Part shown: positions 1-5,178 of the stretch, in pieces
Position numbering within the stretch: position 1 is the stretch's first letter
Layout of the letters: the number at the start of each line of letters is the position of its first letter
DNA from: Anaerolineae bacterium
GTDB lineage: Bacteria; Chloroflexota; Anaerolineae; Anaerolineales; UBA11858
NCBI GenBank assembly: GCA_003694235.1
Contig: RFKO01000002.1
Span: 1 to 5,178 of the forward strand
Direction: 5' to 3'
DNA: 5,178 nt
Made by a program: the position numbers and the translations under genes
The notes under the pieces: generated by a model
Told to the model about the DNA's origin: nothing
Database searches by the model: none
What the model saw: the letters and a program-made list of their open reading frames with translations, nothing else

Positions 1-36
1 CCCGAATGCCAAAGCATCGGTGGGCAGAGGAGAAAG

Positions 37-66
37 ATTCTTCGGGCGCTAATGCGCCCTCAGAAT
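37..66. repeat. Palindromic repeat (interrupted hairpin) beyond the hydrolase 3' end
   Basis: Seen: outer arms ATTCT (37-41) and AGAAT (62-66) and inner arms GGGCGC (44-49) and GCGCCC (54-59), with a 2x2 internal loop and a TAAT tip. Read on the minus strand, its edges are TGTCATTCTGAG and CGAAGAATCT. From memory, these are the ends of a dispersed palindromic repeat common between genes in several bacterial phyla, including Chloroflexota; no search was run. It lies 31 bp past the hydrolase stop codon, so it could protect or terminate that transcript. No clear U-run follows it on the minus strand, so intrinsic termination is unproven. The rest of 1-97 shows nothing else I can support. Confidence 0.6.
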
Positions 67-97
67 GACAGAGCAAGGCGTCCCGCTTTTACAGAAA

Positions 98-889
98 CTA
101 CGCCGAACCGATCTCCTGGAGGAAAGCCATCACGCGTCGGTTGAATTCATCCGGCCGCTCCACTGGCAGGGCATGGCGCGCGTCGGGGACAATCTCCAGG
201 CGGGCGTTTTTCATCTTGGCAACATAAGCCTGTTTATCACCGATGAAAGTGTAATCCTCGTCCGAGGCCAGGAACAACACCGGAACGGTGATCTCGCTCA
301 AACGATCCGTCACGCTCCAGCCCACCAGGGCGCGCGTGGCCGCGCGGTACGCTCGCGGATCGTTCTGCGCCCAGCGCTCGACAAACATGCGGCGCAGATC
401 TTCCTGCTCAGGCTTGATAAATAGACGGCGACTGAGCACTTCGCCCATCTTGCGCATCCCCAACAGGCGCACAATCCACTCGCGTTGCCAGAAGCGCAGG
501 CGATCGGAAACAGAGCGTACCGGCAACTCCGGTGCGCTGTTCACCACCACCAGGCTACGCACGCAGGTGGGGAAATCCACCGCCAGCTGGAAGGCGATCA
601 TCCCGCCCATGGAGATCCCCACCACGTGGACGGCCTCGTATCCCAACCCTTGCACCAGCGCGGCGGCGTCGGCGGCGAATTGAGGCACGCTGTATCGCCC
701 CGCTGGCTTGTCCGAGCGGCCGTGGCCGCGCACATCAAAGGCAATCACCTGAAAGCGCTCCGACAGCACGGGAATTTGCAGCTCCCAGTCACGCACGCTC
801 GATCCCAGTCCATGAATCAAAAGCACCGGCTCGCCCTCGCCATGAATTTCGTAATACAGACGGATATCCGAAAGTGCAAAATAGGGCAT
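98..889 (-). CDS. Alpha/beta-fold hydrolase
   Basis: A 263-residue alpha/beta hydrolase of the MhpC / enol-lactonase / haloperoxidase-like superfamily, probably cytoplasmic since no signal peptide or membrane segment is seen. Visible marks: the oxyanion-hole HG in LLIHGLGSS (about 23-31), the DxRGHGRSD strand-turn (52-60), the nucleophile elbow GISMGG with Ser93, a cap region at about 120-190, a probable acid Asp212 in SDEDYT (Asp210 is the alternative), and His239 in DARHALP. The Ser-Asp-His triad is therefore complete, and the length is normal for the family. The ATG at 889 is preceded by GGAAGGAG (898-905), an excellent ribosome-binding site lying inside the end of the upstream glycosyltransferase gene. 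That gene stops at 893, leaving 3 nt, so the two are very likely co-transcribed and translationally coupled. The substrate (ester, lactone, C-C or halide) cannot be told from sequence, so no gene symbol is given. Confidence 0.93.
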   Translation of the reverse strand: MPYFALSDIRLYYEIHGEGEPVLLIHGLGSSVRDWELQIPVLSERFQVIAFDVRGHGRSDKPAGRYSVPQFAADAAALVQGLGYEAVHVVGISMGGMIAFQLAVDFPTCVRSLVVVNSAPELPVRSVSDRLRFWQREWIVRLLGMRKMGEVLSRRLFIKPEQEDLRRMFVERWAQNDPRAYRAATRALVGWSVTDRLSEITVPVLFLASDEDYTFIGDKQAYVAKMKNARLEIVPDARHALPVERPDEFNRRVMAFLQEIGSA

Positions 890-892
890 TGC

Positions 893-1669
893 TCACGCTC
901 CTTCCAGCCGTGCAGCCTCCCAGCAGGCTTTCTTGTGCAGATAAAGCTGTTCTTCCAGGTGAAAGCGAGCGCGCTCGTCCCGACGGTAATGCCAGGTCAC
1001 CCGCAGAACATCGCTCAACGTACGCCACAAATACTCACCCAGAGAGCGATACAGGCGCGATGGACGCGTGGGAGGGCGCGCCGCGACCGGGACGTGGGCC
1101 ACGCGCAGGGATTTGTAGCGCGCCTGAATCAGCGTATCCAGCACAAAAGAGAAATCGGCCACCGGGTTGAGGCGCAACAAAGCATGCGCCGAAAAAGCCC
1201 GAAAACCGGAGACCGCATCGAGCACCGGCATCCCTAACCAGAGGCTCAGGGCCGCGTTGCCGGCGCGTTGTAACACCCGCTTGGCGAAATTGAAGTGGGG
1301 CACGGCCCAGGGCGTGCGATTGCCGATCACGATATCGGCCCCCCCGCGCCGGATAGGCTGTATCAGGTCGCCAATCTGCCAGCCGGGATACTGCCCGTCG
1401 CCATCCATGTTGACCATGATATCCGCCCCGCTCGCCAGCGCAGCATCAACAGCGGTACGAAACGCCGCACCCAGGCCGCGGTTGCGGGTGTGCTGCACCA
1501 CCCGCGCGCCCAGGCGGCGGGCGAGATATGCCGTGCCGTCCTGCGAGCCATCGTCCACCACCTGCACTTCTATGACATTCACACCAGGCAGTGCGTGTGG
1601 CAGTTCGGCCAGCACGCCGGGCAGCGTTTGCGCCTCATTGTAACAGTTGATGTTGATCACCAGTTTCAT
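893..1669 (-). CDS. Glycosyltransferase family 2, dolichyl-phosphate mannose synthase-like
   Basis: A GT-A fold glycosyltransferase of 258 residues, expected to move a sugar from a nucleotide-sugar to a lipid-phosphate or glycan acceptor at the cytoplasmic membrane face. Motifs counted from the ATG at 1669: NCYNEA (8-13), VVDDGSQDGT (37-46) for nucleotide binding, RNRGLG (62-67), the metal-binding DGDGQYP with DxD at 89-91, SGFRAF (154-159), and the RLYRSLGEY block (205-213) seen in DPM-synthase-like enzymes. No C-terminal membrane helices are seen, so it would be the soluble or peripheral type. The start is uncertain: an in-frame TTG at 1675 would add two residues. I prefer ATG 1669 because the next residues (KLVININCYNEA) begin the first strand directly. 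Neither start has a well-placed Shine-Dalgarno; the nearest GGAG lies 28 nt upstream. A TATAAT at 1680-1685 suggests a nearly leaderless message. It is the first gene of a pair with the downstream hydrolase. Acceptor and donor are unknown. Confidence 0.92.
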   Translation of the reverse strand: MKLVININCYNEAQTLPGVLAELPHALPGVNVIEVQVVDDGSQDGTAYLARRLGARVVQHTRNRGLGAAFRTAVDAALASGADIMVNMDGDGQYPGWQIGDLIQPIRRGGADIVIGNRTPWAVPHFNFAKRVLQRAGNAALSLWLGMPVLDAVSGFRAFSAHALLRLNPVADFSFVLDTLIQARYKSLRVAHVPVAARPPTRPSRLYRSLGEYLWRTLSDVLRVTWHYRRDERARFHLEEQLYLHKKACWEAARLEGA

Positions 1670-1679
1670 CGGCAATCAT

Positions 1680-1685
1680 ATTATA
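1680..1685 (-). promoter_or_regulatory. Candidate -10 box of the glycosyltransferase-hydrolase operon
   Basis: The minus strand reads TATAAT exactly at 1685-1680. Transcription would begin at roughly 1672-1674, only a few bases before the ATG at 1669. No convincing -35 box is present: the best is TTGGTA, with a 19-bp spacer. The presumed -35 and spacer region lies inside the inverted repeat 1688-1727, so a protein binding that palindrome could control this promoter. This is a pattern match by eye only. Confidence 0.4.
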
Positions 1686-1687
1686 GC

Positions 1688-1727
1688 CGAAGCAATCTCC
1701 TGCATACCAACGTAGGGGATTGCTTCG
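1688..1727. repeat. Inverted repeat 1: 16-bp arms, 8-nt centre
   Basis: Left arm 1688-1703 and right arm 1712-1727 flank the 8-nt centre ATACCAAC. The outer 10 bp (CGAAGCAATC / GATTGCTTCG) are perfect. The inner 6 bp contain two differences, which become U-G and G-U pairs if the plus strand is transcribed, giving a continuous 16-bp RNA stem. On the minus strand the same positions are A-C mismatches. It sits next to the TATAAT box of the glycosyltransferase. It could be a dispersed palindromic element, an operator, or a recombinase-type site. Confidence 0.8.
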
Positions 1728-1761
1728 CGAGGGCTTTTCAATAATCAGATATTTGTAGGGT

Positions 1762-1775
1762 AACTGCTCGCAGTT
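1762..1775. repeat. Inverted repeat 2: short hairpin
   Basis: Perfect 6-bp arms AACTGC (1762-1767) and GCAGTT (1770-1775) are separated by TC. It directly abuts the larger repeat starting at 1776 and is preceded by GTAGGGT, which resembles the GTAGGGG in the right arm of repeat 1. This suggests a related or composite palindromic element. The arms alone are short enough to arise by chance; the position is what makes it notable. Confidence 0.5.
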
Positions 1776-1806
1776 GGGTTGGCGAGGGCAATGCCCTCGC
1801 CAACCC
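1776..1806. repeat. Inverted repeat 3: perfect 15-bp arms around one base
   Basis: Arms 1776-1790 (GGGTTGGCGAGGGCA) and 1792-1806 are perfect reverse complements around a single A at 1791, so a hairpin would have about a 14-bp GC-rich stem and an AAT loop. No U-run follows on either strand, so it is not a classic intrinsic terminator. It lies about 100 bp upstream of the recombinase-like start codon and between two divergent promoters, where it could insulate them. It looks like a REP- or MITE-type intergenic element, but only a genome-wide copy count would show this. Confidence 0.85.
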
Positions 1807-1838
1807 CGGCACACTTTGCAGATGAGCCCACGCGGGTC

Positions 1839-1867
1839 TTTACAGATTGGCGGAATGCTGGTAAAAC
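1839..1867 (+). promoter_or_regulatory. Candidate sigma70-type promoter for the recombinase-like gene
   Basis: TTTACA at 1839-1844 (5 of 6 to the -35 consensus) is followed, after a 17-bp spacer, by TAAAAC at 1862-1867 (4 of 6 to the -10 consensus). A start near 1874 would give a leader of about 37 nt that contains the Shine-Dalgarno. TATACG at 1883-1888 is another possible -10. The match is modest and made by eye. Confidence 0.3.
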
Positions 1868-1896
1868 TGTGGCAGATGTGACTATACGCAACCAAC

Positions 1897-1902
1897 AAGG
1901 AG
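1897..1902 (+). promoter_or_regulatory. Ribosome-binding site that fixes the recombinase-like start
   Basis: AAGGAG ends 8 nt before the ATG at 1911. This near-ideal Shine-Dalgarno picks 1911 over the earlier in-frame ATGs at 1779 and 1791, which fall inside the perfect inverted repeat 1776-1806 and have no comparable site. Confidence 0.75.
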
Positions 1903-1910
1903 AAGGAAGC

Positions 1911-2852
1911 ATGTCCCCCTCCGCCCATATCACCGCCCAGAGCACACTCGCCCCCGCCATCAACGCCTGGCGCTTCTACCTGGAAGACCAGGGGCACTCC
2001 CCCCACACCGTCAAAGCCTTCCTCGGCGACCTGCGCCTGCTGGCGTCCTATCTGCCGCCAGACCGCGCGATCGGCGCCATCACTACCGCCGACCTGAACA
2101 ACTTCCTCCACTGGATGTAGCACGAACGCGGCGTTCCGTGCAGCCCGAAGACGCTGGCGCGCCGCATCACCTCGCTCAAAGCCTTCTTTCGCTGGCTGCA
2201 TGGAAACGGCGTACTGCTGGTTGACCCGGCGGAAAAAGTGATCCAAAAAACCGTCCGCAGCCCCCTACCCCAGGTGCTCACCCCGCAGGAGATGCAGGCC
2301 GTGCTCATGGCCGCCGACGCTTTTCGCCGCGCCCCCAAGCCCGATCTGCGCCATTTCATGCTGGTGCGCCTGCTGTTATCCACCGGCATCAAGAAAATCG
2401 AATGTCTCAACCTGCATCCCAACCATATCCACCTGGACGCCGCCGACGGGCCTTACCTCTTCGTGCGGTATGCCAGCCCGGCGCACCGCTTCAAAGAGCG
2501 CAAAATCCCTCTGCCAGCAGACTGGGTTGAGGCGTATCCCGAATACGCCCGGCGCTACAACCTGGATCGCCAGGTCTTCCCCTGGTCACCGCGCCGCCTG
2601 GAGTACCTGCTGGAAGACCTGAGCAACGCCGCCGGACTGGAGAAGCATCTCTCTTTTTCCATGTGCCGCTGGACGTGCGCCCTGAACGACTGGCTCAGCG
2701 GTATGGAAGCGGAAAAAATCCGCCAGAAACTGGGCGTCTCGAAGATTCAATGGCGAGAACTCAGCCAGAAACTGATGCGCCTGGCAGCGCAACACGACGA
2801 AACTATGCACGCGGCATCAGGTGAAGACGCTCCGGCGGCAGATACACCCTGA
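1911..2852 (+). pseudogene. Xer/integrase-family tyrosine recombinase relative, interrupted by an amber codon and catalytically degenerate
   Basis: One reading frame of 314 codons from ATG 1911 to TGA 2850-2852, broken only by TAG at 2118-2120 (codon 70). Codons 1-69 and 71-109 match the N-terminal SAM-like, core-binding domain (AINAWRFYLEDQGHSPHTVK, then SPKTLARRITSLKAFFRWL). About 120-295 matches the C-terminal catalytic fold (LLLSTGIKKIECLNL; RFKERKIPLP; RQKLGVS). By-eye alignment to XerC/D motifs gives Lys161 for Arg-I, His192 for the hairpin Lys, Ser250 for the first His, Arg253 kept, Val276 for the second His, and Ser285 where the Tyr should be. It therefore should not cut DNA, although it may bind it. 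The frame after the stop has no frameshift and keeps family residues, so the TAG is recent, a sequencing error, or read through; CAG (Gln) to TAG is the simplest one-base route. If it terminates, a 69-residue fragment is made. A GTG at 2238 could open the C-terminal part, but its SD is weak. The 3' end overlaps tupC by 50 bp. Confidence 0.8.
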
Positions 2853-3891
2853 TCTCCTCGCCCGAGCGGAATGCCGGCTCGTCCGCGCCGAGCATCACCA
2901 CCCCAAGCGGACCGCCCACATGGACGCGCCACAACGGCCCCTGGGCGACGACCTGTTGCACCGGCCCGGCCAGCACATTCGAGCGCGCCCCCTGCGACGC
3001 CGGGTAAACGTGCTCTGGCCGGATGCCCACCCAAACCGGCGAGCCGGCTGCCAGATGCCCCGGAGAAGCGACAGCGACCCGCTTTCCCTCGCCGGCATCC
3101 AGTTCAACCACCCTCTGAACGCCGTTCACAGCCACCACCCTGCCCGGCCAGAGGTTGGTCATCCCCACAAAGCGGGCCACCTCGCAATCCCTCGGCCGCG
3201 CGAACACATCCGCCGCCGCACCCAACTGCCGCAGCGACCCATCCATCAGCACCGCAACACGCTCACCCAGGCTGCGGGCCACATCCAGGTCGTGCGTCAC
3301 CAGGACGAGCGTGGGCGGCGGGGACAACCGGGCCAACGCAGCCTTGAAATCTGCCAGCAGATGCCAGCGCGTCTGAGCGTCCAGCGCGCTGAAAGGCTCG
3401 TCGAGCAGCAAAATCTCCGGCTCCAGGGCAAAGGCGCGGGCCAGGCTGACTCGTTGCGCCTCGCCACCGGAAAGCTGGTGCGCCGGTCGATCGGCCAGCG
3501 GCGCGATCTGCAGCCAATCCAGCCAGCGTGCCACGCGCGCGCGGATCTCCTCTTCACCCAGATGGCGAAACTTAAGCCCCAAGGCCACATTCTGCCACAC
3601 CGAAGCGCGCAACAACAAGGGAGATTGCATCACCAGCCCCAGCTTGCGGCGGAATTCGAGCGCGGGGATATCCTGATAGGGCACACCGCGGTACAGAAAA
3701 GTGCCCTCCTTCGGCCGCAGCAGACGCGCCAGCGCCAGCAGCAACGTGCTCTTACCGGCGCCGTTCGGCCCAATGACGACCAGGCGCTCCCCCGCCGCAA
3801 TCGTCATCTCCGGCAGGCGCAACACCGGCTCACCGCGACGGCGACACACCACCCCGCGCGCTTCGATCAACGCTCTGGCCTCTGCGTTCAT
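2803..3891 (-). CDS. tupC: Tungstate ABC transporter ATP-binding protein
   Basis: A 362-residue cytoplasmic ATPase that powers oxyanion uptake through TupB. The nucleotide-binding domain shows Walker A GPNGAGKS (41-48), Q-loop Gln89, signature LSGGE (140-144), Walker B LLLDEP with Glu165, D-loop SALD (168-171) and H-loop His200. All catalytic elements are intact. A C-terminal TOBE-type domain follows (about 245-360, with VGIRPEHV at 288-295), as in molybdate and MalK-class ATPases; in some molybdate transporters this region senses the ion and inhibits transport. The ATG at 3891 overlaps the tupB stop in an ATGA arrangement, so translation is probably coupled; a GAGGGG (3902-3907) lies 10 nt upstream. 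The tungstate assignment comes mainly from TupA and TupB, since the ATPase alone would not separate Tup from Mod or Wtp. The 3' end overlaps the convergent recombinase frame by 50 bp, and no terminator is visible between them. Confidence 0.92.
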   Translation of the reverse strand: MNAEARALIEARGVVCRRRGEPVLRLPEMTIAAGERLVVIGPNGAGKSTLLLALARLLRPKEGTFLYRGVPYQDIPALEFRRKLGLVMQSPLLLRASVWQNVALGLKFRHLGEEEIRARVARWLDWLQIAPLADRPAHQLSGGEAQRVSLARAFALEPEILLLDEPFSALDAQTRWHLLADFKAALARLSPPPTLVLVTHDLDVARSLGERVAVLMDGSLRQLGAAADVFARPRDCEVARFVGMTNLWPGRVVAVNGVQRVVELDAGEGKRVAVASPGHLAAGSPVWVGIRPEHVYPASQGARSNVLAGPVQQVVAQGPLWRVHVGGPLGVVMLGADEPAFRSGEEIRVYLPPERLHLMPRA

Positions 3892-4589
3892 TCCTGAGCG
3901 GCCCCTCGCTGCTGCAACAACGTCAGCGCCAGCGTGATCAAATACGCCAGCAACAACAGAACAGCGCTCAAAGCAATGGCGGCGGCGAACTCACCACGGC
4001 TGTTCTCCAGCACAATAGCGGTGGTCAATACACGCGTCCGCCCGCGCAGATTTCCCCCCACCATCAACGAAGCACCCACCTCGGAGATCACGCTGCCGAA
4101 AGCGGCAATCACCGCCGCCAGCAGCGGCAGGCGCGCCTCGCGCCACAACGCCCAAACCAGTTGACCAGGCGAGGCCCCCAATCCCAACAATTGAATGCGC
4201 AGCCGCCGGTCGAGCTGCTGCAAAGCGGTTACTGCAAGGCTCACAACCACCGGAAAGGCGATCAGGAACTGCGCCACAACCATAGCCTGCGGGGTGTACA
4301 TCCAGCCCAGTTCACCCAGCGGGCCGCTGCGCCACAAAAACAGGGAGACCACCAGCCCAACCACCACCGGCGGCAACGCCATACCGGTATTGAATGCGCT
4401 GAGTGCGATCCGCCGCCCCGGAAATTCTACCAGCGCCAGCAACGTCCCCAACGGCAATCCCAGCACCAGGCTGAGCAGCGTGGCCGCACCCGACACCTTC
4501 AGTGTGCGCCAGGCGATACCCAACACCTCAGGATCGCCGTGCAACAACAGCAGAAACGCCTGCCAGAGACCTTTCAGTATCCAGTCCAT
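3888..4589 (-). CDS. tupB: Tungstate ABC transporter permease
   Basis: A 233-residue inner-membrane permease forming the tungstate path with TupA and TupC. Hydrophobic segments lie at about 33-54, 61-86, 101-122, 154-175 and 203-226. The cytoplasmic coupling (EAA-like) loop LGASPGQLVWALWREARLP spans 136-154. The following block (SEVGASLMVGGNL at 169-181, then RTRVLTTAIVLE at 184-195) is, from family knowledge, typical of TupB-type permeases. The length is usual for the family. The ATG at 4589 starts 11 nt after the tupA stop; the only ribosome-binding sequence is a weak AGG overlapping that stop codon, so coupling to tupA translation is likely. The gene ends in a 4-nt overlap with tupC. Confidence 0.93.
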   Translation of the reverse strand: MDWILKGLWQAFLLLLHGDPEVLGIAWRTLKVSGAATLLSLVLGLPLGTLLALVEFPGRRIALSAFNTGMALPPVVVGLVVSLFLWRSGPLGELGWMYTPQAMVVAQFLIAFPVVVSLAVTALQQLDRRLRIQLLGLGASPGQLVWALWREARLPLLAAVIAAFGSVISEVGASLMVGGNLRGRTRVLTTAIVLENSRGEFAAAIALSAVLLLLAYLITLALTLLQQRGAAQE

Positions 4590-4600
4590 CGGGTTTCAAC

Positions 4601-5178
4601 CTATTGGTCGGGATTCGGAAGGAACAGCGGCTGTCCGTACCGCTCCACACCAAAAGCAGCGATCATCCTCTGCGCACGCGAGGAGAGCAGAAAATCCGCC
4701 AGCGCATTGGCCCCCTCCACATTAACATCCGGCCAGCGCTCGGCGTTCACCACAATCACATGATAGACATTCAACAGGGCAGGATCGCCTTCCAGGCAAA
4801 TCTCCAGCGCCAGTTCGTCTCGCAACGCCAGGTAAGTTCCCCGGTCGGATAAAGTATAGCCCTCCTTTTCCGAGGCAATACGCAGCGTCGCGCCCATGCC
4901 CTGCCCGCTCTCCAGGTACCAGTCGCCCTGCGGGGCGAGACCGGCCTGCTCCCACAGAGCGCGTTCTTTCTTGTGTGTCCCAGAATCGTCCCCCCGGCTG
5001 ACAAACAACGCCTGAGCGACGGCGATGCGCCGCAACCCTTCCGAGGCCGACTCCACGCCGCGCACGGCAGCAGGATCCGCCGGTGGGCAGAGCAGCACAA
5101 AATCGTTGCTCATCACCCGCTCGCGTCGCATGCCATAACCCTGCGCCATGAACGCCTCCTCCGCAGAGGGAGCGTGCA
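4601..5178 (-). CDS. tupA: Tungstate ABC transporter substrate-binding protein (5' end missing)
   Basis: The C-terminal part of a TupA-like extracytoplasmic tungstate-binding protein. An ATG at 5149 opens 182 residues, but the frame stays open to the edge, reading HAPSAEEAF just before it. This matches the usual TupA stretch around HAPAAEE, so the true start, the signal peptide and the N-terminal TTTS-type motif lie outside the window. Counting from that Met: MSNDFVLLCPP (13-23), SRGDDSGTHKKE (51-62), GDWYLESGQGMGATLRIASE (75-94), YTLSDRGTYLAL (98-109), and YGQPLFLPN near the end (171-179). These are hallmark TupA blocks, and the Arg in SRGDDSGT belongs to the conserved oxyanion-binding region. 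The protein should hand tungstate to TupB with high selectivity over molybdate, but selectivity cannot be proven from sequence. The operon's promoter and any tungsten or cofactor riboswitch would lie beyond position 5178. Confidence 0.94.
   Translation of the reverse strand, partial: HAPSAEEAFMAQGYGMRRERVMSNDFVLLCPPADPAAVRGVESASEGLRRIAVAQALFVSRGDDSGTHKKERALWEQAGLAPQGDWYLESGQGMGATLRIASEKEGYTLSDRGTYLALRDELALEICLEGDPALLNVYHVIVVNAERWPDVNVEGANALADFLLSSRAQRMIAAFGVERYGQPLFLPNPDQ

Noticed and set aside
485..1237. 250-codon plus-strand open frame
   Set aside because: It runs antisense across both the hydrolase and the glycosyltransferase, has no ribosome-binding site or recognisable domain, and both opposing genes have full motif sets.
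1635..1679. 14-codon open frame starting at the ATG at 1679, out of frame with the glycosyltransferase (possible leader peptide)
   Set aside because: Its ATG abuts the TATAAT box, so it would lie upstream of the likely transcript start, and it has no SD and no attenuator-like features.
1776..1806. Intrinsic transcription terminator
   Set aside because: The stem is strong but neither strand has a following U-run, and it lies upstream of, not after, the flanking genes.
1688..1806. CRISPR array
   Set aside because: The palindromes differ in sequence and length, and there are no regularly spaced identical repeats.
1779..1910. Upstream extension of the recombinase-like frame to the ATG at 1779
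   Set aside because: The extension is encoded partly by the perfect palindrome and resembles no domain; the strong SD at 1897-1902 points to 1911.
1635..2246. 203-codon minus-strand open frame opposite the recombinase N-terminus
   Set aside because: It lies antisense to the recognisable recombinase domain and across the palindromes, has no ribosome-binding site or family motif, and overlaps the glycosyltransferase start.
2821..3897. 358-codon plus-strand open frame
   Set aside because: It is the antisense shadow of tupC, caused by high GC at third positions. Its composition is Arg/Gln/His-rich with no domain, while tupC has every ABC motif.

Overview
The window is about 60% GC by eye and gene-dense. 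Tight operons, a complete TupBC-type tungstate transporter pair with part of TupA, a DPM-synthase-like family 2 glycosyltransferase and short palindromic repeats between genes all fit a Chloroflexota (Anaerolineae-like) genome. This assignment is an inference from gene style, not from a phylogenetic marker.

Layout, left to right. (1) Positions 1-97 hold no gene that can be supported, only a palindromic repeat (37-66). (2) Two minus-strand genes form an operon read leftwards: a glycosyltransferase (893-1669), then an alpha/beta hydrolase (98-889), with 3 nt between them. (3) A 241-bp divergent intergenic region (1670-1910) holds three hairpin-forming inverted repeats, a consensus TATAAT box pointing at the glycosyltransferase, and a weaker promoter plus a strong Shine-Dalgarno pointing the other way. 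(4) A plus-strand tyrosine-recombinase (Xer/integrase-like) reading frame (1911-2852) is interrupted by one in-frame amber codon at 2118-2120. By eye it has also lost five of the six family catalytic residues. (5) A minus-strand tungstate ABC transporter operon reads leftwards from beyond the right edge: tupA (partial, 4601-5178), tupB (3888-4589), tupC (2803-3891). tupC overlaps the recombinase frame tail to tail by 50 bp.

How the genes work together: TupA captures tungstate outside the membrane, TupB forms the channel and TupC powers it, so the host probably makes tungsten-dependent oxidoreductases. The glycosyltransferase and hydrolase are co-transcribed, but their substrates cannot be read from sequence. 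The recombinase relative is the odd gene: it looks catalytically dead and carries a nonsense codon, yet its frame is otherwise intact. I found no CRISPR array, toxin-antitoxin pair, tRNA or rRNA, and no clear new multi-gene system. The points most worth following are the degenerate recombinase and the palindrome cluster directly upstream of it.
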